The notes under the pieces are model-generated. The model worked only from the letters and a program-made list of their open reading frames with translations, was not told the DNA's origin and did not search any database. A stretch of DNA of 64,000 bases from Nereocystis luetkeana (Eukaryota > Sar > Phaeophyceae > Laminariales > Laminariaceae). This document shows, in pieces, positions 11,694 to 22,330 of this stretch; positions within the stretch are counted from its first letter, which is position 1; each line of letters opens with the position of its first letter. Location of the stretch: positions 4,437,062-4,501,061 of the forward strand of contig JARUPZ010000019.1 of the NCBI GenBank assembly GCA_031213475.1, read 5' to 3'. A program made the position numbers and the translations under genes.

Positions 11694-14084
11694 TTTCGAA
11701 TATCCGACACAGGATACCCTCGGTAAACCCAGGGATGGCCATAAAGCGGATGGTCTTAAAACGGGTGCGTACACTCACACCGCTGCTATAGAGAGATGGA
11801 TGACACTATGAGCGGTCGATTTTTCCCTCTACCATGTACCAGGTATTTGGTAGGCCATGAACAACAATAATATACCAACTCACGAGATCGTCGGTAGAGC
11901 CTTTTGAGTCGGCAGGATCTCACGACGAACAACTCTAAGGATCGCTCGGTTTTCATGTATGTCATGTACACAAACGGTCCTTACTATACTTCTGCGCCAG
12001 AGTGGTGCTCGGTAGGTGCCGTTCACCAACTATTGATCACTGAAATTTTAAGTCGGTCAGCCGGCTGGCTACCAATCGACTTGCCGACTATAGTCACAGG
12101 CGAGCAAATTATAAGCGAGCCAAATCAGCCCCCTCCCCGGCCGAGAGGACCCCCGGCCCGAAAATAGAAAATGTTTCGCTACGCATTCAACAATCCTTTC
12201 TGCAAATAGAATGTGGAAACCCAATAAAAAGTCGGATAGTCGGCACCTCCGGAAAACGACTAACTATTTAGCCCGGCTAGTAACTACTGTAGTTGGTGAC
12301 TTAAGTCGGCCGACTCACAGCTCTAGGAAATCGGCATTCAAGTGTATGCCGATCGTTGTTTGGCATGGCATATGGCAAGAAAGATGACAAATTACTTGAT
12401 CAAAGAATAGGAATTTCAATTCGGTCTCGTGACGCACACAGCTGTCACGGCCGTACTCACAATCGGCAACAGCAGCAGTATCTTGCCGATTCGCTTTAAT
12501 CTAAACCAGTACAATATCCGTGCGTCGGTCGCGAAACAAGGCCGATAATCCTGCTACATGCATGACCTTCAAAACATCGCGTGTAGTTTCAAGGCTTTTT
12601 TATGACTATTCGTATTTTCCCCCTCCCAACTTGTTTTCCTTCCCAGTTTCTCTTCTCGTCCTTCAAGGCAAGATCCGGCATGGCAAGAAAAAACAAGAAC
12701 AAAGAACAAAAAAACAAAACGTGCACCAAAATAAACGGGTACTGATAAAACCAAAACACCAAAAAAACACGAAACACACAAAAACCATATTCGGAAAAAA
12801 AGTATACAACAAGAAAAAAAGAAGAAGGTATATATATATACGAACGCACAAAAAAAATAGCACGCAGTCCGTACTCGACCTCCGCGATGTAGCGCCGAGC
12901 GGACCGTGAGCAAAGCTACAGCAGTCAGTGGACTCGACCGAACAGCAAACAAGACACCAAACACGCAGCATCAAGCGTGCCCTGCTTGCGGTAGGCACAA
13001 GTTTCGTTTGCTGCGCTCTTCACCACTACTGTGCGTACGTACTCTGACGGAGGTGCAAGGTCATCGGGGTATATATACATAAGAACACCCTTCAAACGTT
13101 CCCGAAATTTCCGCCCAAATCGGTACCATACAGCGGCAGTAGTACCAGACAGGACACCTAACATAACAAGAAAAAAAAAAAAAACAGAAAAGCTCGCCCA
13201 GCGCTGGATTTTTTTATTCTTGAAAGAATGGGTGCGTTCTCAATTGCAGTAACTTCAGGTCTAACGGCTCCCGAGTTTCTTGTTTTCCTCTGAATCTCAG
13301 CTATAGGAGGAGTCCTCAGTGCTCGCCTTCTCAGTACATACTGGTACCGCGTATATAGTTAGAGCGTAGGTTTCCTGTGCTGCGTAGACGACTGCGGGGA
13401 TACGGGGCACTGCTGCGCCCACGCGGAGTAGCTTCACGGAAGCGCAGGAGAAACAGCAAATCTAGCTACCATACGGTGCGTAGACCGTACGGACGAACGA
13501 ACGGTAGAACATAGGTCAATCGGTGTTTTTTCCGCACAATCGTTACACGCCCTCTCTTACAGTCTAGAAGTAAACGAAAAGCACAAAAACAGGCAGGACG
13601 AGAAAAAAAAAACATAATAAATAAACGAGCGAGCTTACTTAAAACGTTGAAAAACAAAACCCGATTCTATGTTCTATAATACGTTCTGCAAGCTACACGT
13701 ACTGGTGTGAAAGAAAGAGGGAAAAACCGAAAAAGAAGAAAAACAAAAGAAAAATAAAAGTGGGTATGAAACTTGACTTGCCCGTTGTGCGGCCTGCCTA
13801 TACACACAAAGCCCAGATATAAAACGTACCAGGTACCTAGTACGTACCAGACGCGGTAATAGATACCAATCCGCCCCCAAACATCAAAAGGAAGATACCA
13901 CACTATTAACCGTGGGCTACGATTTGAATAAAAAAAACGCGGGTTCGACCCCGGAACCACCACCTTTTAGGTGTTAGGTTCGGAAAAGGAGTGGTACTTC
14001 GTGCTACAGGCTACATACGCTACGAGTACACATCCAACTAAGAAGTGAAGCGCGCGTGTTGTGCCAAAACCAACCCCCCCCCCC

Positions 14085-14520
14085 CCCTTCCGTCTCGAAA
14101 GGATGCGTGGTCAAAAAGCCGAAGGCAGGCAATAAATGAAAAGCAACGAATGAGAACCCCCCCCTCCCCCCGGCCCGGCCGTGCATGAGATCGAGTACAT
14201 ATCTCCTATCGACTACACCCCCCCCCCCCCCCCGGCCCCCATTCCTGTCTGTCGAAGTGGCCACACCGGAAAACAAATTAACTCATTGAAGCTGTCATCC
14301 AGGTGCGAGCAAGACCGCCTCACAAGCGGTTCTTAGTAGGAAGCGGCTCATCCTTCATGAGACTCGCCGAACATCTCACGGCGCTCGCGCTTCGCGCTTG
14401 GTGCAATCAATGTCTGCCTGGTCGGTGAAAACCCGACGTGCTCCGTCCCGGCTTTGCTTGTAGGGATGCGAGGGTCTATGGTCATTCGACTACGGCCATG
14501 CATGATACCGAGTACACCCT
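14085..14520 (-). repeat. Cluster of R3 and R2 repeats, reverse orientation
   Basis: A C-run followed by CCGTCTCGAAAGGATGCGTG is a reversed R3 module. Next, GTGCATGAGATCGAGTACAT and CTATCGACTACACC plus a C-run form a reversed R2 head. A nearly full reversed R2 lies at 14250-14520, running from GTGGCCACACCGG through CTCACGGCGCTCGCGC to GCATGATACCGAGTACACC. Confidence 0.65.
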
Positions 14521-15416
14521 ACCACCGCCGCGAATAGCGCTTCGAGCACAACCACCACCAGCACAACAGTCGATCGATCCCTCGCATCCATCGAAAGCCA
14601 CCGCCCGCATCAAAATTCATACCCACCTATCGTGTCACAGAGCATACACTCGCACACCAAGCCCGCGTCAACCCAAGGAGCATGAACAAAGCAAAACCAC
14701 ATGGCCGCGACCCCTACAACCTCCACACCGCACAATTCCATTCATCAATCCTCCAGACCCAACAATTCCATTTTTCTCGCGAGGGGCGACAATGGCCCTT
14801 CCAAGCAAGCAAGCAAGCGGCGGCGTACAAGATAACCGAGCGCGGCTACCGATCGCCGTCGTCCTCCACATACTAGCATGGACAAGCTCTCCCGCCCTCT
14901 ACCCCCCCCCTCTCCGCTAGTTCTGAAGCTGAGCGCCCCCCGGCCGCCGCCGTCGCCACCGCCGCCGCCGCCGCCACCGTAATCTCTCCCCCCTCTCCTC
15001 CGCTCCCCTCCCGACGACAACGGACAGCCAAGCCAACTATCTCCTGTTCTGTCCTTGTCCTGCCTATCCTGTCCTGTGTGTCTGCCTGCCTGCCTGCCTG
15101 CCTGCTGCCACTGTGGAAACCCCCCGCCGGGGACGCTACGATTTCAACCCCCCCCCCTCCCCACACACACATCTACCGGATCTGCGCTTCCTTTTTTCCT
15201 TTTCCACCTTCCCTTTTCCCGTTTGGCAGCTTTCACATAGAAAAATTTGGTACTTGATAACATGGATAGGCGTGCCATTTCTCGCCTATGAGCCAACGCC
15301 CGAAATGCGAGCCTGGAGCTCGCTGGGTTGCACTGCGGAAGCGGCGGGAGCGAAAGGGGGTTGGGGATTGACGGGGGGAGGGTGAGTGGGTGGTGGAAAC
15401 TAGGGTTGGCAGGGGG

Positions 15417-15690
15417 GGGGTACCCATTTGTTGCTCGCCTCAGAGATTTGACCGTTCACCACGCATCCCTTTCGAGACGGAGGGGTGCACTCATGTCATC
15501 CATGGTCGTAGTCGTATGGCAATAGACCTCCGGGGGGGGGGGGGGCTAGGGGGGGAGTGGAATGGGGGGGAGGGAGGGCAGGGGCGAGGGGGGGGGAAGG
15601 GGTGAGTGGGTGGGAGGGGAGGGAGTGAGTGGGTAGGGGGGAGGGCGGGTGTACTCGATATCATGTACCTGGTATGGCCGTAGTCGGGGG
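15417..15690 (+). repeat. R3 module followed by R2 fragments
   Basis: A G-run, then CCATTTGTTGCTCGCCTCAG and ACCACGCATCCCTTTCGAGA form an R3 copy. It is followed directly by an R2 fragment (CATGGTCGTAGTCGTATGGC), a second G-run and another R2 head (GGGTGTACTCGATATCATG near 15650). Confidence 0.6.
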
Positions 15691-15776
15691 GGAAGGGAGG
15701 AAGGTGTGGGGGGGAGTGGGGTCAGCGCATCCTGACACGTTCCGAAAATCGCGCTATGTGTCGCCGAAAATACCGC

Positions 15777-15836
15777 TGCCTCCACGCATCTGCATCGCCC
15801 AGCCCATGCCTCCACGCATCTGCATCGCCCAGCCCG
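15777..15836 (+). repeat. Perfect 30-base tandem duplication
   Basis: Two consecutive units start TGCCTCCACGCATCTGCATC and continue CGCCCAGCCC; they are identical apart from the final base. Confidence 0.9.
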
Positions 15837-16074
15837 GATGGTTTTCACACGTAACATGCATTGCTGATCCGACCGCCAAGCACATCATGTAGCAGCAGTA
15901 TCAGGCAGGTATCATGCACGTATAGGACGGATGCCGTCCGCTCCCGCAGAGCGAGCGGAGACGTGCAAGTGCGGCTTGTAAAAAATATCAACTCGCCCGT
16001 GAGGATAAAAAAAAACGACAAAATGAAACGAGAATCGAGCGAACAAGCAAGCGAACCTGTAAGCCAGCGACCGA

Positions 16075-16258
16075 CCAACCAACCAACCAACGGATCAACC
16101 GACGGATCAACCAACCAACCAACCAACGGATCAACCGACGGATCAACCAACCCACCAACCAACCAAACAATCAACCAACAGACCGATCAACCAACCAAAT
16201 AATCAACCAACCAACCAACCAACCAACTAACCAACGAACCAACCAACCAACCAAGCGA
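16075..16258 (+). repeat. (AACC)n array with a 12-base GGATCAACCGAC variant
   Basis: Tandem AACC units are interrupted at intervals by CGGATCAACCGACGGATC blocks. The array is open on both strands, giving NQPT-type and VGWL-type frames. It lies just downstream of the last resolved bZIP exon. Confidence 0.9.
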
Positions 16259-16296
16259 GCGAGTCAGCGAAAAAACAGGCAGGCAAAGCCAGTTAC

Positions 16297-19200
16297 TCGC
16301 CCCCATCGCCCTTTGCAGCTGCTGGTGCACCGCGATGCCGTCGAACATCATCTCCAGCTCGTCCAGCTTGCCGTCGTCCGTGAAGCCCGCCCTCAGCATT
16401 CCGCTCTTCTCAACCTCAGGGGGACCCGAACTCGCTGAGGAACCCAAACGCCCACCCGCCCACCCACCCACCCACCCACCCAATCACCGGTCGTTCGTCG
16501 ACCATCCGTGCCACAGAAAAAAAAAACACCCGTCCGGCGTCGCGAGACGGGCAAACGAAACGTCCGCGCACCAGGGTAGCAGTGCGTGCGCGAGTTAGGA
16601 ACCATGAGCTGGTTAGGGAGGGGGGAGATAGGAACAATACGCAATCGGTTGGGGGTGTAGGAGCGGAGGGGGGGGGTGGGGATAGGGAGTTGGGGGGGGG
16701 GGGGGGGCAGGGTGAGGGGTAGGGGGGGGTGGGGTGGGGGGGGGGGGGGTGTACTCATTATCACGCATGGCCGTAGTCGTATGACCGTGGACCCTCGCAT
16801 CCCTACAAGGCAACGATTGCAGCAGGGCCAACAGGAGGCGGGGGGGGGGAGGGGGGGGGGGGCAGGGACAGCCAATAAAACACGCCTTGGGTCGACTTTA
16901 TGAAGCGGCAACTATTTCAGCACGGAGAGCGGGAGCAGGGGGGAGAGGAAGACGAACGATCGATAACCACGCCTGAGCAGGGGCACACACGTTGGCCGTG
17001 TGAGAGGGGACTGGCCACGGAAGGCGATGCCGGGACGGAGCACGTCGATTTCTCACCGACCAGGCAGACATTACTTGAACCAAGCGCGAAGCGCCGTGAG
17101 AGGGGGGGGGGGGGGGGGGGGGGTGGGGGGGGTATTCATGCCACGCATATAGAAGACGGCAAGCCGAGGGTATTTCTTCGTTTCTGTCGCAGCACCTAAG
17201 TGGCAACTCGTGAGCCTGAGCGAGCACGGGGCTTTCATCAGACACAAATAAATCAGAATATTGACAGTCTTCTTGTTATATGGATTTTTTCGACCGACGC
17301 AAAAGTCGTTCCCCTCAAAGGCCAACCAAGTAACAACACCTTTCCAATTCAGAATTTTACGTTTTTGGCCAACGCACAAAAGCTTTCGTGTGACAAGCAT
17401 TCGTTCGGGGTCTCTCCCCGCTCCCCCCCCCCCCCAAAGCACGCAGCAACACCATCCTCACACGAGTACGTTAGAACAATTCGCACGACACAGATCACCC
17501 ATGCCACCTGTATGCATGCGCACGTGCCGACGGTCGTCACGCTGACCTTCGAGGAAGCCCCCCCCCCCCCCTGCCCCGCCCAGCCTCCCCTCCCTCTCGA
17601 AAGGGATGCGTGGTCAATGGTCAGATCACTAAGGCATGAGACAAAAGAATACGTACACTCCCCCTCCCCCCCCAAATCCCCCTCTCCTGCTCACCTAGAG
17701 TCCACGGTGCACATGTTGAAGACGCACATGATCCCCTCGTCAGCCGAGAACATAAGGTCTCCCGAGCCTATGCAACACTTGAGGTGCACGCGAGGCCTCT
17801 CGCTCGAATCATCGTCGCCGACACCCCCTCCCCCCGCCCCCTCCGTCTTGCCCCCGCCCCCACCCTCCGCTTTCTTTCGGCACCTCTCGGCCATGGTGAT
17901 GCACATCTCCTATATACGCGAGCGCGGGGAGGGCGCAGGACAGGGTGCCGGATACTATTACGGGAGACCATAGTAAACAGGACCAAAATATTGTGAGTAA
18001 AAATAGGTAAATATAGACCCGGTAGGTTTTTGTCTAGACCATACCTGGTAGTTCCTATTAACTATGGTCCCCAGTAACAAAAACAAAAAACAAAAAATCT
18101 GAACAAAAACACCAAGAGATAAACTCCAACCCAAAACTAAAAACAAAACCACAAAATGAAACAAAAAACAGCTCAACACAGAAACAAAACACACACACAC
18201 AAAATGACAAGAACGAAAAAAAAAACATCGAAAAGCATTACCGTACGGAACACGCCGTGAACCACCGTCGAACGAGTGAGTGCCGCGAATCGCGACTGCA
18301 GTCACCCGTAGCCTCGACTCTCCTCGACGCTTATCACTCCAACACCTCAACACTGCCGACGCCGGCATACCCCCAACACCCGCTGTTTACCCCTTTAATA
18401 CCGCAGTCCCGATTGGGGGACAAACCAGTCTACTTCCAAGTGATTTGCCCCCAAAACGGGACTGGGGCCCTATCACGGGGGACCATAGTTGATAGGACCT
18501 GTCGTATACATATAAAAACCAGTATATTTAACCATTTCTACTAACAATATTTTGGTCCTATTAACTATGGTCCACCGTAATAAAAGGGCTTGACACTGCA
18601 AAGCCAAGCGCATCGAACACAACCTTCTAGAGCCTGCTGTAGGACCTTCTATTCATAGAACCTTCTAGAACCTTCCAGAAGCAATGCGAAGCGCATCTAG
18701 GCAAAAAAAAAAAGAGGGAACTCCGACCGCTCTCTCACCGTGAGGGACTCGGTGTCGGAGATCATGCCCTCCACGCCGTACATGACGCGCCTTCTTCCCT
18801 CCTCCACGTCGGCCGGGTCGAACGGTCGGTAAGGCGTGATCGGAAGAGAGAGTCGAAAGTCTTCCGACAGGATCTGCGGCGGTTCAAGTCTCGTCGGGGT
18901 GTGAGATTTCGTCCGTTAAAGTTTCGTCGGCTCACGTTTTCGTTGGTTTCATTTTCGTCGGTTTCATTTTCATCTGAGTAGGTTTCGTCGGTATAACTCT
19001 CGTCGGTTTCATTTTCGCCGGTGCAACTTTCGTCCGTGAAAGTTTCGTCGATTCAACGTTTCGTTTTCGGGAGTTAAGAGGGGAAAGGTGACGCATAACA
19101 AATGACGACTACAGCAGTACGTACAACATCAGCTACAGGAAGCAATGTGAGGCTGCCCGATTACAGGGGGCAGCGCTTTTGCTGTTCGCAACCACTCCAA

Positions 19201-22200
19201 CGCACGGATTCGCACAACACGCGTACTACTATTAAATAATCTCGCTGTAAACCCGGGCCCTTACCCTTGTCTCCGGCCACCACCACCCATCACCCACCTC
19301 CGTCCACACGGCCTCGTCCGTAACGCCATCGCATCTCAGGTCCAACACCTTCGCCAGCGTGTTCGACCAGCGGCCGATCTGCTCCTGCTCTTCTCTCGAA
19401 GCGTCCTCTTTCTTGCGCTCCACTGCCGCCTGTTGGGTCCGAAAGATGAAAGGCACGAAAAAAAAAAGAAAAAAAAAGGGAATGGAAAGGACAGCATCTT
19501 GGTTCTTTACTTTTGTTGGAACATACCCAAAAACAACAAAAAGGCGTGCGCTCGTTTTCGAGTTCAAAAGTTCGAACGAAAAAAGGCGAAACTTGAAACA
19601 AAAGGAACAAGAAAGCCAATGCGGAAAGCACTGCCTTATTTGATGCCAAATACTCAAAGTATTATGTTCGTTTTGTTTGCTTTTTTCCATCCCAAACTTC
19701 GCCCTTAATTTGCTCTCTCCCTCCTATACAGCTAAATAGTCGCAACTCAGATCCAGGGTCACCTATCACAGAAGGCGTTTCTCCCCCCCTCCCCACTACG
19801 GTACGTGCCTTGCACTTTCATCGCGACAAAGGTTCGGCACTTTCTTCCCTTCTTGACTCGTGCATGCGTGCACAACGTCGGAGACCGGAGATGCTGACCG
19901 AAAAAAAAAAAAAATGACTTACCACATGCGTATTTAGTATGTAAAAGGGCTGACTGAATGAACTCCCGTGTGGGGGACATATTACTTGGAATTAGAGTCA
20001 TATACGGTGTTTTGAAGTGTAGTACACCAGTGCAGCAGTAAAAGGTTAATCTCCAGATAGCTTTACTCTCGTAAGTACGTACACTATTAATAGTGCAGTA
20101 TCAATGGCGAAAGGTTCAGGTTCAGATACGTGCTTCACGTACAGCAGTGCAATACGAAGCGAAAGGAACCCTTTCACCCACTGAACCGCACAGAAAAATG
20201 CATCCAACTCTAATTCCGAGGGATTTGTCCCCAGTGGTCCCAAAAAATGGGAGTGCAGTCCTATTTTAGGACCGCAGTCTCATTTTGGGGACAATTGGGG
20301 ACAAATGGCTTGGAATTTGAGTGGTGCGCCCCCAAAACGGGACTGGAGTTCCAATAGGGTTAAGAGGCATGTGAAGGTGATAAACCTGTTTTTATTGCTG
20401 TATTGATTGCTGATTTATTGACGAGTTGTTGGTTCAACGGTCTACTCGCACTCGAGAGCAAGGAGGGCGACGAGCCAGCCCTCTATCAATGTTTTGGTCG
20501 TCCGGATATTTCTACGTAAGAAATTTATTTGGAGCGATTTTGCCTCGATTTTGTAGCAGGGGTGCGATCAGGTCGGCGTGGGGTCAGGGCGTGTCTTACC
20601 CCCCCCCCTCCCCCTCCGAGAGCATTCGAACAAACCGAATGGAACATTACTTGCCGCACGAATTTGGTGCTGAGTGCTGAGCGGTATGATAATGACTGGT
20701 TATGGAAAATGAAACAAAAAATAGATTCAGTGCAGCCCGAGAAAAACAGTTATTAATAGTGTATCTAGAAGAGGAGGAAGGAAGAAGAAGCGTTGCACCC
20801 CTTTTTCTTTTTTATTTTATGGGAGGAGCGAACGGCCCGATCGAACGGGAACAAAAAGCAAATAATTTGATGTAGATGGACACGAAGAGAGAAGAGAGGA
20901 CCTTTAACAATCTGGGAAAAGGGACCTTTAGGTTGGTAGGCTGTTCAGGTGTTTTGGTTCCTGCAGGGATCAAGGTACGGGCGGAGACCCAACCCAACCC
21001 CTGACTCTAACCCTAACCCTAACCCTGACATCAAACCGCAGCCAAAACGGGCCAAAACTCGCCATAAACGCGGCTGCGCCGCGTTTGCATCGAAACAGGA
21101 AATTTTTCAGTTGCGGACGACGATTCCGAAGTGCAGACCACGCTACGCATTTTTCAAGTAAAAAACATCCCTAAAGATCCCTTCTCCCAGATTGCTAAAC
21201 CTACTCACCCAAGATATAGACGTGTGGACGTGCACACCATTTCGTCTCCCCGAATTCGGAAAATAAATAATAATGCACATGTTGGTAGATTTTTTCTCTG
21301 CAAAACCAAACTGCAGACCCCAAATACCGCCTCCGTCCGCCGGGCATAACATCTCGATTTAAACGCCAGCCACACCACACACCCCCCCCCGCGCCCCCCC
21401 CCCCTCCCCAACGCCGACCGTCGTGGCACAGCCCCATCATCTCCCTGCATGCGAGGGATTTGCCGTGGCATGTAGTAAAAGATTAAAGATACAATGATAC
21501 AGCAGCAGTTCGTGTTCGTACAAATTCAGCTGGCGAGGCCCAGGATTCTGCATGGACCCAAGCACGTTTTTTTACACAGGAACGGAACGAATGACCATGA
21601 GCAGCCTCGTTGCGTTCCGCTCGTTCTCACGCTCTTTTGGGCGCCCTCGGGGCGCCAAGCGCGAGCAGAGGGCATGTACATTGTGCTTCAGTAAGAAAAT
21701 GCTGAGGACATGTTCAGTGTGCTTCTGTGAGAAAACGTTGCAACATTTTCTTGTGCGGTCCTTTTAGGTTGCGAAAATGGTCCTCGGCCAATAACACAAG
21801 AGAACAACCAAAGCTACATACGAGTATACACGATAGAGACTATTAATACCAGGTACAGACAGAGGTATACGGCGACAACTTCGCGCCGAAAGGCACAAAA
21901 AGGGGGAGAAAGGAGAACAGCGAAAAGGAGGGAGTCTTTTCCGATGCCTTGCATCCTGCTTCTGTTGGGTTGGTAGCGCGGCGTGTGCTGAGAGAGCGCG
22001 CTCCTTTGGTTCGCTGACGGGGGTCGGACGGCATGCCTCAAGGGTTCGTGGCTGGCGATTATGTGATTTGGCGAATTGATTCGTGCTTCCTGTGTCTTGT
22101 GAAGAAAACCTTTCGTACCGGTATACTCGTGGATTCTTTTTTAGGTTTTGTACGTACAACAGCCGTATGTATAACCGTACAAGTTTTGAACGGCGCTGTT

Positions 22201-22296
22201 GCCTCCCCAGCTCTCTCTTGCTTATCACACACCTTGGAACGACATCCAGCAAACACAAAATCCCTTTGAATCATACCGCTGTCGCTGCTGCTCCTC

Positions 22297-22330
<34 letters not shown>

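Larger units (their letters stand above)
11501..16296. other. AT-rich, repeat-rich spacer without a recognised gene
   Basis: Between the tubby-like gene and the convergent bZIP gene I find no supportable exon. From 11770 to about 13960 the sequence is AT-richer, with A-rich strings at 12660-12860 and 13560-13770. From 12050 to 12490 the words GTCGG and CCGAC recur. The rest holds repeats listed separately. The last exon of the bZIP gene may lie in the right part, because the exon at 16297 ends at a donor site rather than a stop. Confidence 0.5.

Noticed and set aside
13937-13965. tRNA-like T-arm (CGGGTTCGACCCCGG, then AACCACCA)
   Set aside because: There is no matching 5' acceptor strand, D-arm or anticodon arm in the preceding 90 bases, so it is at most a tRNA-derived remnant.
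15988-16260. Open frames on both strands through the AACC array
   Set aside because: A tetranucleotide repeat without stop codons is open in several frames; there is no other sign of coding.
21003-21029. Telomere
   Set aside because: Only three to four CCCTAA units, in the middle of an intron with gene exons on both sides.
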